Assembly (NCBI GenBank): GCA_037013495.1
Contig: CM072812.1
Coordinates: forward strand, 62,466,938 to 62,530,937
Source: Hippophae tibetana
Lineage: Eukaryota > Streptophyta > Magnoliopsida > Rosales > Elaeagnaceae
Direction of reading: 5' to 3'
Length of the DNA: 64,000 nt
Part shown: positions 32,987 to 46,147 of the stretch, piece after piece
Numbering within the stretch: position 1 is the stretch's first letter
Layout of the letters: every line of letters begins with the position of its first letter
The notes under the pieces: model-generated
Seen by the model: only the letters and a program-made list of their open reading frames with translations
Told to the model about the DNA's origin: nothing
Database searches by the model: none
Translations under genes and position numbers: made by a program

Positions 32987-34965
32987 TGATGAGTGTTTAA
33001 AATTAGTTAATATATTGTGATTTTATGCATATTAAATGATTAAATAGATTTGTATTTTCTTAGTTTTACTATCATTTTAAACAAATCTATCTTTTCGAAA
33101 TCATATGTATATTTTGTTGTTTTGAGGTATTTTAGCTTAAAAAAGATTTAATTTATTAAACACGTGAAGAATATATCTGAAAGCTTCCATTATAACTTTA
33201 AAATCATAAAAGATAACATATGTAAAGCATATGTTCCAAAACATGGAAAATGACGTACAAAAAATATAAGGGTTCTAAGTTTTTGGAACAACATGGGCCA
33301 TGCCATGGAAGTTTTATATGCTGTGGCATGAGGAAAAAAGATTGAGAATCACGAGTCTTAGAATTGATGTGGGCCATGGTGTGGAAATGTTGTATGTTGC
33401 GATGCGAGTACAATAGATTGAGCTCCGAACTATGTATAGCCTATGTATGCCATGACTGAAAGAATTGTGTGACATGACACTAGTTATCTAATCCATACTT
33501 TTATCCTTTACTACATCTACCAATATGACCCTAATTCTTAGGGGTGTGCATCATATTGAAACTGTTGATTTTATACTTATCCGAGTTGATCCGACCATCC
33601 GATCGGATTGAAATATCCTAATCCACAACCGATTCGTTCACCTTTCAAATTCGATACAATCTAATCCGTAATCTATTTGGATTGGATCAGTTGAATTCTA
33701 TCAATCCGTAACTTATTCGAATTGGATCGATTAATTCTATTGTAATCCATATCCCTACAACTTCATCCTTAAGTTGATTTCTTAGTCTCTTAAGCATTCT
33801 TAGGTTTTCTTTTATTAGTTTCAAGTTCTTCTCTCATTTAAGAGTTGAAAAAATTTAATTTATGTAATAATTATAGCTTCAGTTCAATATATTGTGTTGG
33901 TCAATCTATTTGGAGATTTTCTACAATAGAAATAATACTGGGATTCTATTGAGGTATATTTAAATGTAATATTTTCATATTATCGTTATGTGTTGTTTTA
34001 CATGTTATGTTTAATTTATTGATCATTTATTAAAATATGCATATATGGCTATAAATAATATAGGATATTAGTAATATTGTTGTACTTATGAAATATTAAA
34101 GTATATTAAATATTTTTTTATAAAATGAATTAAGTTTTATTTAATCATTAAGATTAAAACGAATTTTGTAAAAGAAAAATAAATAGAAAATATATTTTTA
34201 TAATAGACAAGAGAGTTAGATTTAAAATTGAATTATCTGAATCTAATTTAAAATTAATTCTTATATGTTAGATGGAATATTCTGGATTTGATTTATAGAA
34301 CTATATTTTGAAGATTTTTATGAGATTTATTATTGAAAAATATATTGAAAATATATTTTTCATAATAGATTTAAAATATGAAATTTAGTTTCTAGATACT
34401 TAAATCACTAACCTAACTTAGACAACTCGATGGGAGTTTAAAATGATAGCACAACCAAAAGCATCAATTAAATGGTTTATTAATTCCTTATGAATAAAGC
34501 ATAATTTAGTAAAATATTAATTATTAATCCCCATCAAAAGATTTTAGTTGATAATTCATTAATAACAAAATTGATCCACGCCTTAGGATAATTTCTTATA
34601 ATAAAGTAAGAATCAATAAACTTAATTCCTATTTTTAATAACCTATTTAATATTAAGCAAGCATAATTAATCAACTAATATATCTCATAAATTCTCCACT
34701 ACGTGATAAATGTTTAATTGCCTCAATGTTTATTGAATCTATCTTTATTTTAATGTCACTAATTTAGATCTTCAAACCTAAACTTTGTGATAGACTGTTT
34801 AGGTTTTATTTTCGTTTTTAAGAATTTGTCAAATTATTTGAAAATCACATGATTCTTCTTTAGATCAACCTTAGAATTATACTTATCATTTTCTATAAGT
34901 GACTTGTGTACTTGCGAGCTATTTTATAAAAATACAAAATTTATATGCCTAATTTTGACCGATAA
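32987..34965 (+). mobile_element. Athila LTR shared by elements B and B2
   Basis: It starts TGATGAGTG after the polypurine tract of B and ends before an eroded primer site at 34972, which opens a new internal region. One LTR therefore closes B and opens B2. It contains a small inserted repeat at 33539-33757. Confidence 0.7.
33539..33757. mobile_element. Candidate MITE inside the B/B2 LTR
   Basis: 219 bp with imperfect terminal inverted repeats TAGGGGTGTG and CATATCCCTA. It is rich in ATCCGAT/GGATCGGAT-type motifs that are absent from the other LTR copies of this family. The TAGGGGTGTGCA end recalls hAT-type MITEs. No clear target duplication was found. Confidence 0.45.
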
Positions 34966-34989
34966 AGATTTTGGTATCATTACCAAAGA

Positions 34990-36009
34990 TACTCGTAATA
35001 GCACTAAAACTAGATAACCTTAGCAAACATTAATACCGGGTGTTAGACTCTTTCTTGGGATATGCTTTGTTATGTATGATTGCATGCTATGAGTATAAAA
35101 TCATCATTTACCGAATATATTCCCACATATAAGGTCTTCAAGTGATTAGAAATACCTTATCACTTTTTAGTATGTATGATTGATTCCCTTATTGTGTGAT
35201 ATTTGCTATGTTTGTGCACGTAGGTAGCCTGGAAAATAATTTATGAGCCACATCGTCATTAGAGTGTTTATTGTTGTTTCCATATTTGCAAGTTGTTTTA
35301 GATATGTGTTGAATTAAATGTGTTTTTTTCTACTTCTATTATGCTACTTACTTAATTCATGTTGTGAGGCTTGCTTGGCCAAATTAAAATAGAGCTTGCA
35401 AAACGATTCTATAGGTTGGCATTACCACCTTTCATCTAGGTCCTATATACCTAATTTGGTGAGAAGAAAAATTGAAATTTGTGCAACTGTTGGTACATAT
35501 GAAATTCTTATTTTTATTTAATTTTCTTTTTTAATTTATTTTCATTATTTTATTTACTAACTTAATTCTTTTTTCCTTCAGCATTTTTGTGTACTAATTT
35601 TTATTTTAACTTTATTTTATTTTATTTATTATTTTATTTTATTAATTTACTAACTTTATTTCTTTTTGTTAATTACTTTTATTAATTTAATTTTACTTTA
35701 GTTTTATTTCTTTTTTGTTATTTATTTTTGTTTAGTACTTGAGTACTGATTTTTAATTTTTGTATAATTTTAATTTAATTTGTTTCTTTTATTAATCTAT
35801 TTTTAGTTCTTTATTAATTATTATTATCTATTTAATTGCTTGTATCATAGATATTGTGCTTTGATGACTATATTTATTTTGTCTTTATTACTTACTATTT
35901 TGATAAGTGATTTAATTTGTTGTTTTTGTAGTTTATGTGAGATAGGAGATCCCTAGGGAATCCACTTAACATTTCATAAAAAAAATTTAAAAAATCAAAA
36001 GAATTGTTA
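34990..36009 (+). other. Leader region of element B2
   Basis: About 1 kb, T-rich, with repeated TTTATTTTATTAATTTACT-like stretches near 35560-35830. It is non-coding until the gag remnant near 36010. Confidence 0.4.
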
Positions 36010-36545
36010 AGAAGAATGGATATTGAAATCTAGGAACCTTTTATTGAGCCTACCTTAGAGCCAATTCTAGGCCCTTTAGTTGAATCAATAGAAATGAAGG
36101 ATAATCCTTTACCTAGGGAAATAACTATGAAAGAGTATGATAGGCCAATCATTGGCACAATTACTACTTAAATTCATTTGGGTGATGTAGCACGAAACTA
36201 TGAATTGAAAAATATTCATTATTCCATACTACTCTCTTTCCATGGACTACCTACTGAAGACTCTTTGTCTTTCATTAGAGACTTCTACTCCAGATTCTAA
36301 ACTTTTCCTCTAAATGTACTTAATGAGTATAAGCTTAGAAGGAGGTATTTTCCCTATACTTTAAAGATGGGGCCAAGGCTCGGTTAATGTCTCTATCTTC
36401 AAGTCCCTTCATGACCTAGGATGAGATCTACAATAAATTCATGGGAAAATTATATTCCCATAAGAAAACTTCTAACTTAAGAGCAAATATTACTACTTTC
36501 TCTCATATTGAAGGTGAACTATTCCATGAGGCTTAGGATAGGTTC
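36010..36545 (+). pseudogene. gag remnant of B2, first half
   Basis: ARNYELKNIHYS, SFHGLPTEDSLSFIRDFYSRF and NEYKLRRRYFPYTLK are recognisable and closest to the second gag copy of element M. It stops at the insertion of element F within the codons for DRF. Confidence 0.7.
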
Positions 36546-36739
36546 TGTAAGATTTATGTGAGTTTTTATGATATTCATGAACAAAATATTCAAATGTAAT
36601 TTTAGTTTCTAGGTGTTTCCTTCAAAAATATCTTCAAGATGATGAAACTATTGAGCTTAAACGATTACATCTTAGGTATATCTTCGATTTCGTTCCAATT
36701 AGATTTCACATTAGACACATAAAACATTGTGCATATAGG

Positions 36740-37000
36740 CTACTCGATCAATCGAGTTATGTCTAGATTGATTAAGCTTAATTACCTGCCTGAGTTAATT
36801 TTTACATGATTCGATTCATTGAGGAGTTAATACTCGATCCATTGAGCACTAGATCGATCGAGATTAATGAGTAGATTGATCCACTTATTTCAAAATAAAT
36901 TAAATGTTTCACTAGATTGATTGAGGATTGACTAGATCGATAAAGCTACCATGTTCGATTGATTGAGCTAATTCTAAATTGATCGAGTGGCCAAGTTTTC
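36740..37000. repeat. Cluster of CGATYGATYGAG motifs
   Basis: About ten variants of CTCGATCAATCGAG / AGATCGATCGAG are scattered over 260 bases in the left arm of element F. A similar cluster occurs at 1750-1920 in LTR L. Confidence 0.55.
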
Positions 37001-37551
37001 AAGTTTAACCTAATTTTTATGCAAGCCAATTTTTTTTATTACTATATTGTTCTTATGTTTTAAAGCTCTTTTAAATATTTTCATGGATAGATTTGTAGTA
37101 GACCTTTGACATAGGCTTTCTACTCAAGCTATTTAATCATACCATTAGCTCACTATATTGTTAACCATACAAAAGCTTTATTTAATTTATCTTAATCTCT
37201 TTTGTTTTTTTCAAATATAAGATCATAGTTCTTTAGCCTTTTTATTTAGGTAATCTATCAAACATTGATGGTTGTATTTGATTAATTAATAGGCCTAATT
37301 GGTTTGAAATATTTTGGTCATATGTTTTTATAGTTTCTTCTTTATTTTCATTGTTGAACTGTTGGGTCAAACAATTGTGTCTCATATCATAATTATATGG
37401 TTTGATTATTAATCTTTTAAAAAAACTACCTTTCTTGAAATTGTGTGTAAATTGATTATTCTAAGGTTGTTAGTTGATTTTGATTGACTTATATATTTAT
37501 TAAATCATCTAGTTAGGGTTATTTGAAAAGATCCACAATAAGTAGAGAGAA

Positions 37552-38669
37552 AAAATAATAGAATGAAAGGAGTACACTAAACAGAAGCAGTACCAATATA
37601 ATATCAAAATAGTAAATATCATTCAAAGTAAGAAATTATAAGTAAATTAAAAGTCAAATAGAGAGATCAAAAACATTCTAATTAGAGTTTAAATAATCAT
37701 ATTTTTAACATATACAATTTAAACTTAGATTATACTAGCTCCACAACTAAGCATGTATAACACAAGATATAACGAGGTAAACCCACATAGAGATTGTATC
37801 TATGTGGTAACATCGTCAGGTTTCTTAAGGCAACTACTCAGTACCAGATAATTCAGTAATCAATAAAATAGTTACAACCCTGAAAGAAATAAAACCAATA
37901 TTACCTCTATCAGTTAGGACCTCTGTCTTCACTACTTATTGTTGCTTCTACAACAACTTGGTTCAACATAGGAACCTGAATTTCCTCCACAGCCAAAACC
38001 ACTTTATGTGATGTGATTATATACAACAGAACAATAATGTTTAGAATAAACGAACATAACCTTTGAATACTACTAACACCTAAAAGTATTTACTCACCAC
38101 GTAAAATTGAAACTCATACTATTCTACGCTCACACGAAAGTATCATAATTATAGATATAATTAATGAATACAAAATTCAAATCAATGGAAATTTTTATAG
38201 ATTTTTCATAGGTTTTTTGAATTCAAATGCAATTAAAGAGAGGAGTATTTATAACCAATGATTAACCACCTCACCGACGACCTTGCTAGACACCTCACTA
38301 ACCACCTCGCTAAGAGTGGTGATGAGGGTGGTAGCTAGGTCCATGGAAAAAGGTGGTGGTGAGGTGCCAAAAAGTTACATTTTCTATTTCCAAAAATGCC
38401 TAATACTATCCATAAATACCCATACCCAAAGCATGTCAAAAAACACAAATAAAAACATCAATGAGCATGCATATTATGAAAACCAACCTTGTGGTACATG
38501 TAAACATGCTCATATACAAAGTGTATTTAACTATGTGCATGTGTGAATTATTGATCTGTAGTAACCAACCTTACAAAGAGGAAGGAAAATACCCTAAGTA
38601 AAATAAAACAAGCACTATGTTTTGTACACGAGAAGGTAACACACAGACACAAGTACAATAAGAGTTACA
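37552..38669 (-). mobile_element. 3' LTR of element E
   Basis: Matches 41607-42770 in order. On the minus strand it begins TGTAAC after the polypurine tract. The left edge is approximate and the copy is slightly shorter than its partner. Confidence 0.65.
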
Positions 38670-38680
38670 TTCCCCTAATT

Positions 38681-40230
38681 TGGCTTTCCATGTCAAAACA
38701 CTGCATAATTAGGCATATTTACTCATCAATCATGAAGATTTCCTAAATTTGATTGTTCCCAAGAATAACACAACACACACAAAAACTCGAAATACACTCC
38801 TACTCCAAGTGTATACATCTTATGTGCTTTGTACAACCTCATAAATAAACTTATGGATTCTGACACTCTAAAACATAAGGGTCTCAACACAACTACACAC
38901 AAAATATCTGAAGCTCAAAGACTTTAGTTTACACTTGTAACCTACATACATGATACAAACACATATAGCGTGAACTTATCATGCAGAAACAACACGTAGT
39001 TAAACCATATACTATCATATTAATCTGACATAGGTACACAATGATAGGCATAAGCACAAGTTAACATGCAAACCTCTCCCTTACTACCCATGAACACACA
39101 ACATGGCCAAAAACATATAGTTGTGCACTTCTCCCATTTTTCAATAGAAGAAAGTAAAAAAAACACCTCAAAATGAGAGAGAAGGCATACATAAATGAGA
39201 ATTAAAGAGAGATTAGATTGAGCAAGTTCAAATATTAAGTGTGAATTTAGATTAAACAATACACTTTACATAGACATTCATAGGGCTATTAATCCATGTT
39301 ACAACCAAGTAGGAGTATGACTAAATAATTGATTTCAAGCTCAGTGTCTGTTGTGCAAAACATGTTTACTCTATATGACATCAAGAAGAGTTTGAGTGAA
39401 AAAAGAAAATTGAGAAATATACTCAAATTGAACCAAACTTCATAAGTCCACAAGTTTCCTTTCTATCCACTAATGTAAGTGCAACCTCAGAAGAAATCAA
39501 AAAGTCTTTCAAAGCTTGTAAAGATAAGCTGAGGTTTGGGTAGAAGAGAAGGAACATTTTAAGCAAAGGCACACCTTTATACATACTTTCACTTCAAGCA
39601 TAGAGCTTATAAAAAAAAGTGGTTAACCATTAAACAAAGAATATTTTTCTTGTACTTACCAAAATGAATCACTTAAGAACTTTCCCAAAGAGGGGAACTT
39701 CTTCAAGAGTTCAATGAACCATTTATTTTTTTTCTTTTTCTTTCTTTCTCCTACCTTTTTTTATAAAAATATATTTCTTTGTCTCTTTCTTTGTTTTATT
39801 TTTTTATTTTTTTCTCCTATTTGTTTATAGTCTTTGCTCGAGAGAAATACATCCAGTCCCAAAGCAAAAGCATTCAGCAAGGCAAAGTTGAAACTTGATA
39901 AAAGGATTTCTAGGTAGGTGGGATTTATCATTTAAGCAAGCCAAATAGGTGAAAAAAGGTATAACAAAAGGGCTCTAGAGAGGAAACTAAGGTAAAGTAG
40001 ACAAGGGTTGCAAGAAGGATTAAATGAATCAAAAAAGATCTGAATCATCTTTCCATCTAAGCATCACCTATGATTTTGCCTCAAGAATTACTACACATGG
40101 ATTCTAAATCTTGTTAGAGTCATACAAATCATTTAAGCAAGGAAAACACAAACTTCTCAAAAACATTCATATAAATTCATAATGTTAAGACATGGGTAAA
40201 AGAAACAAAACAATAAAGAAGAATTTAGTC
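38681..40230 (-). other. 3' non-coding part of element E
   Basis: About 1.5 kb between the RNase H remnant and the polypurine tract. No frame of note is visible. Confidence 0.45.
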
Positions 40231-40479
40231 TTACATGAGCTTCAAGAAAAACATATATCTAGATAGCCCTAATGAAATATAAGACAAAGGCACATTAATC
40301 TCAAAAGAACCATGGAACTTCAAAACTAGTTCAAAATGCAAGAAGAAAGAAGGTTCATCCAGCAAACGAAGGTATAACACATAAAAGAGAAGAGAAAAAA
40401 CACAAGAGAAAAATAGTAAGCAAAGGTCTTTAGGCCTATTAAAATATAAAGAACACAAAATAAGTCTCTCAAGGTGAGA

Positions 40480-41580
40480 GTAAAAGACGAATAGCTTTCC
40501 AAGGGATTTAAACCTTGAAAAGTCTAGAGGTTTAGTGAAAATATCAACAAGTTGACGATCAATGCATATATGCTGTAGAGTCAATGTGTCTAATTCCACA
40601 TGATCTCTTATAAAATGGTGATGGATAAACATATGTTTAGTCCTTGAGTGTTGTACATGATTCTTTGAAATTCATATAGCACTAGTTTTGTCACATTTTA
40701 AGAGAAGATCTTTAACTTGGATGCCATAATCATATAACATTTGTTTCATCCAAGTAATTGAAAGTAGTATAAACTAGTAGTAATATATTCAGCCTTTACA
40801 ATCAAAATAAAAATTGAGCTATGTTTTTTTACTTTTTGAGGAGATCAAGGAATTTCCCAAGTAGAAACAACCACCCGAAGTACTTTTTCTATCATCATTA
40901 CAACATACCTAATCGGTAAAAGAGTAAAAAACCAACTCTGCATTTGTATCTCTAGGATACCAAATACCAACTTTTGACGTACCCTTGACATATTTAATGA
41001 TTATTTTGACAGCTGCTAGATGTGATTGTTTGGGGATAGCTTGGTAGCTATCACAAAATACAACACTAATTGAGATGTTTGGGCAGCTAGCAATTGGATA
41101 TAGAAGACTACCAATCGTGCTCCTAGATAAATGTTTTGCAACATCTTCACTTGAAGAGTCTTGATGGAGTTTCTATGTTCTACTCATAAAGGTTTGAGCA
41201 GAAAAGGCATTATCCAACCCAAACTTCTTAACTAGATCCTTGGAATATTTTTCTTGTGAGAGGAAGACCCCATTGTCATCTGTTTGATTTGGAAAGCAAG
41301 AAAGAATTTTGGTTTACCAACTGAGCTCATCTCAAACTCATTTTACATAGTTATAGGAAATTTTGAGTAAGGTCATCTTGAGTGGAACCAAAAATAATGT
41401 CATCAGCATAGACTTGAGCAACAACCACCACTTCTTGAATTCTTGAGACAAATAAGGTTTTGTTACCACCTCCTCTAAGAAAAATGTTATTAAGGAGAAA
41501 CATGGTGTACTTGCTTTGATGCAATTAAACACACAAAGAAGAGGAAAATGACCAGTATCGGAGTAGTTAAGCCCAAACAA
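40480..41580 (-). pseudogene. Copia RT/RNase H remnant of element E
   Basis: QVYADDIIFGSTQDDL (the RT catalytic YADD box), then SIGSLLYPIAS- and KSTSGGCFYLGNSLISSKSK-type RNase H sequence and a final HHFIRDHVELDTLTLQHI with DIFTKPL. These are standard Ty1/copia pol-end motifs. Several breaks. Confidence 0.75.
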
Positions 41581-41606
41581 GGTGTACTTGCTTTGATGCT
41601 AATAAA

Positions 41607-42770
41607 AAAGTCCATATCCCAATACACTATTAGAGTAAGGAGATACAGACTCCTAACGGACTCGTCCCACAAGCAACAAAAAAATAATAGAATGAAAGCA
41701 GTACATTTAATCAAAGTAGTACTAGTATATTATCAAAAAAATAGATATCATTTAGAATAAGAAAGTATAAGTAAATTAAAAGTTAGGTAGAGAGATAAAA
41801 AATGTTCTAATCAGAGTTTAAATAATCATATTTTTTTAACATACACAATTTAAACTTAGATTATACTAGCTCCACAACTAAGCATGCATAACACAAGATA
41901 TAATGAGGTAAACCCATATAGAGACCATATCTATATGGTAACGTCCTTGGGATGCTTAAGGAAACCACTCAGCAACAAAGAATCCACTAATCAATATATC
42001 AGTTACAACTCTGAAAGAAATAAAACCAATATTACCTCTATCAGTTGGGACCTCTATCCTAATTTCCTATTGCTGCATATGCTTACTAATTCTACAAACC
42101 TGACTATCCTTCACAACTAATAATACTTGATGTGATGAGAATAAACTAACGCGACCTTTGAATACAACTCACAAAGTAAATTATTCACTCACCATGTAAA
42201 ATAACAACTCACACTATTCTATGCTTATACAAACATATCACAATTATAGATATAATTAGTGAATACGAAATTCGAATCAATGGAAGCTTTTTTAGAGTTT
42301 TGATATGATTTTTGAATTAAAATGCAATTAAAGAGAGGGGTATTTACAACCAATGGCCATCCATCTCATTTACGACCTTATCGGACACCTCACCAAGGTG
42401 GTGTCGAGGATGCTAGCAAGGTTCATAGTGAGGGTGGTGGAGAGGTGCAAAAAAGTTACATTTTTTGTTTCCAAAAATGTTGAGTAATTTGAAACATACC
42501 AAAAACCAGTAAAAATGTTGGCTTACTTGCACACTCACTCATTGAAAATGAACGCTCTCAGCATAGCATGCACACTACAAAAATCATTCCCATAGTATGT
42601 GTAAACATGCTCTCATATATAGTGTACCTAACTATATGCATGTATGAATTTTTGATCCGCACTAACCAACCTTACATAAAGGAAATCAAATATACTAAGT
42701 AAAATAAAACTGATACTATGTTTTGTACACAAGAAGCCAAGACATAGACATAAGTACAATAGGACTTACA
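41607..42770 (-). mobile_element. 5' LTR of element E
   Basis: On the minus strand it begins TGTAAGTCCTATTG at 42770 and ends before a degenerate TGGTATCAAAGC-type primer site. LTR K in the CASPL intron belongs to the same family. Confidence 0.65.
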
Positions 42771-43258
42771 TTGTTTATTATTGAATCTACTCTAGGACAC
42801 ACATTTACACTTGTGTACCTAACGTTTGAGGTACTGGTTGAAAGCGTTCGATTTCCTATGTGACTTAAGTTATTGAAACAATATTGGTTCAAATCTAAAT
42901 TTTTTTCTTGTAGAGACTATGATGAAAGGAGTGGCTTGTAAATAGATTACTTGGGGGTATTATCTTGGTGGATAGTTTGAGTCCAAGGCTTGTAATTAGA
43001 CATTATTTTTCATAGTGGAAAATTATGTTGTCTGTTGGACTAGTGGTTTTTCTCTTAGGTCACTGGTGTGGCCTAGGGTGTTTCCACCTAAAAATCTTAT
43101 GTGTTAATGTTTATATTTCTACATTTCCACATTACTTTATTTACATATGATTGCATGTATGGTTGTTCTACAAAATGTTAATTTTTCATACTTGCATTGA
43201 TCATCTATTCACCCGCTTTTTAGCTAACCTGAACCGTAACTAAATAAAACTTATCAAG

Positions 43259-43270
43259 TGGTATCAAAAC
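43259..43270 (+). other. Primer-binding site of element F
   Basis: TGGTATCAAAAC, the copia tRNA-Met type site with small changes, lies two bases after the LTR end AACTTATCA. Confidence 0.65.
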
Positions 43271-43308
43271 TAGTCACTAAATACAATTAGTGTTCCTAGG
43301 ACCTTGTT

Positions 43309-45000
43309 ATGGATCATTTAAGAAAGAGTTTGGCTACAATCTGTGCACCTTACTTTAATGGGTCTAATTACCCACATTAGGAGGCTCAGATGAGAACTTT
43401 TCTACGATCTATAAATGAGAGTGTTTGGAACTCTATGCTTTACGGTTGGAATCCACCTATGGTTACCAAAGATAATATAGTTATTCTAAAACCTTGGAAA
43501 AAATAGATCAATCAAAATAAAGTCGCTAGCAACTCAAATCAAGGTATTAATGTTATTTTTAGTTATGTGTCTATTGATGAGTTTTGTTGTATTTCTAATG
43601 TTGATACTACTAAACATTCTTGGGATATTTTAGAGGTTTCCCATGAAGGTACCATACAAGTTAAACGAACAAAACTTCAAATGCTTGGTAGTGAATTTGA
43701 AAATATTAGGGTTAAAGAAGATGAAACTTTCTCTGAATTTTATGTTAGATTATGTGATATTACTAACACCTATGCCAATCTTTGAGAGAAAATTGATAAT
43801 TTCAGAATAGTTTGAAAGATTTCCTACTTATTACCATATTTTTTCCATGAAAAAGTCATTACCATTGATGAATGCAAGGATGTGGGCACCATCAAAATAG
43901 AGGAATTCATTGATTGACTTTAAACCTTTGAGATGAGCTTTCAAAAACCTCAAAAGAATAAAGGTATCGCTCTCAAAACCACTATGATTGAAGATAGTGA
44001 CAATGATGATGAAGAACTTGTGCTCTTAATCAGAAGATTGAACAAAATCCTCAATAAACTGAATCCTTGTAACAAAGAACAATCAAGTTATCAAAAGGAT
44101 CAGAATCTAAGAGAACTTAAGTCTGTGAGTTCTGATGGTAAGAAATCTAAACCCATTGGACTTAAATGTTTTGAATGTGTGGGTTTTTTCACTTCATAGC
44201 TAACTATGTAAATAAGAAGAACCAAAATGGAAGAGCTTTCAATGATGCACTTACTGAGTTTAAAAGTGATAATAATAATCCATTTGAATCAAAAAATTAA
44301 GGCATCAACTATAAGGAATTTACTACAATTGTTGGTGGACACTTTAATAAGTCTCACATTGATTCAGATGATGAAGAAAGTAATGCTGAATTTTTAGTCA
44401 ATAAATTTAATGTCACTAGTATTAAAGATGTATTATAAATCAAGTAGGATGTGAGAAAAGGATAGATTGCTTGTAGAAGTAACTAAACTAAATGATAAAA
44501 TAATATTCTATGAAATAATTCCTTGATACTAAAAAAGAAAAAACTTGATCTGTCTGAATGTACTAATGTTTTGAATTCAAGTCCTGTAGATCTTAAATAA
44601 GAATATAAGAATATAAGCATCTAATTTAGAAACTTGAATAGTCAAAAGAAGTTGTTAATAGTTTAACCATTCAATCTGAAAGGCTAAAAAACTTCTAGAT
44701 TATGGAAAACTTATTGAAGACAAGAAAGGACTAGGCTATGTAGATTAGGATTGTACGTCGTCACCTTAAAAAAATCTAAGTTTGTAAAACCCTCTAACCC
44801 TTCTTCTTTTTAGGCTATACATAGAGATTCAACATCAAATACCACATCTTTAAGGCCTTCTAACCCTACTTGTAATGTTACTTATTATACACAAAAAACA
44901 GTTGCAATTGTGATTGAAAATTCCATTAAGTTTGAACCTGTCTATCATCATTGTGGTAGGAAAAGTCATATTAGGCCCAAGTGAAGATTTTTTATTAATG
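43309..45000 (+). pseudogene. SIRE-like copia gag remnant of element F
   Basis: It opens with MDHLRKSLATICAPYFNGSN and a W-rich lead (QMRTFLRSINESVWNSMLYG), then HSWDILEVSHEGTIQVKRTK with LQMLGSEFENIRVKEDE, a typical Ty1/copia gag fold. A zinc-knuckle-like LKCFECVGF near 44165 and a second (YHHCGRKSHI) near 44940 follow. Broken many times. Confidence 0.7.
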
Positions 45001-46147
45001 TTTTTAAATATAATAATAATTTTCATGTTTCACATAGTAGGACTCATAAACATCATTCATCTATGTGTGTTTCATCATATTATAGGATGAATGAAAATTA
45101 TAATAACATGTTCAAAAATTTTACTAGAAAGCATGAAGTTGTTGGTTCAATGAGGCTTGTAATATTCAACACTTGTAATTTTAGGACAATTTACCATCAT
45201 CAAATTATGTATATTGCATCTTAATTTAGGATGAATGGAAAATCTAAAGGTTAGGCCAAGAATATGCCAATGACAACTAAGATAGTTGTTTTCCAACCCA
45301 AATATATAAAGAAACCAAAATTCAAGAAAGTTTGGGTTAAGAAAGATTTTTTTTTGTCACCTGATAGTCATTTATTATTTACCTAGATAATTTTTTTGAT
45401 TTCTTAATTGACTCTAGATGAGAAGATTTATTTATTTTTGTTTTGTTTTGTTGATGTTTCTTTATTTAAAAAAATAGATAAAAAAGAGAAGGGAAGTAGA
45501 CATGCTTTAACATTGACATAATCATTACATACTTCATTTATATTTATTTTGATTGGCTATATATTATAAAAAAAAAATTGATATTTTGACTTGTTCATTT
45601 AATATTTTTCACATCTAGTTATCGATGTTGACATGAACCTATTCAAATACTCATTGGACACGTATGAATGTCATGCTTGAAGTTTATGATTGATTTTCTG
45701 AGATTCAAGGGAACGAGCTAACCTTGAGTACAAACTTATTTTTGAGATCTATATTTCACTTTCTAAAGTCCTATTATAGAGAGACAACTAGTTATGAAAG
45801 GGATACCTACTATGATTTGTGAAGCTATCGCAGTGAGTAGAGAGGACTACCTCACAACTAGTATGAAAGTCATTATGCTAGGTTTTTGGATCTTGCATAT
45901 TTCCTTAAAATAATAATGATAATATTATTAAAGGAAAATAAAAATAATTTTTTTTTGCATGCATAAAAGAAAGAGTCACAAATGGTTAAAGAAAATAAAT
46001 AACCAATCCCTCACACAAACAAATTAATACAAAAGGGTATTTTTTTATGTAAGTATAAATTCAACTGTAATTATTTTATGATAGTGATACTTCTTCCTTT
46101 AAATCCTTCACAACCAATCATAAATGGACTAATTGACATACAGGTAT
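45001..46147 (+). other. Unassigned 3' part of element F
   Basis: No pol motifs. It may include the first part of the 3' LTR, but I could not align it with 36546-37551. Confidence 0.35.

Larger units (their letters stand above)
37552..42770 (-). mobile_element. Ty1/copia element E, deleted, inserted in element F
   Basis: Two LTRs in the same orientation (37552-38669 and 41607-42770) flank about 2.9 kb. On the minus strand: 5' LTR from 42770, degenerate primer site near 41600, RT C-terminal part and RNase H to about 40480, 3' non-coding sequence, AGGGGAA polypurine tract at 38670-38680, 3' LTR. Gag, integrase and most of RT are missing. Several breaks. Confidence 0.7.
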
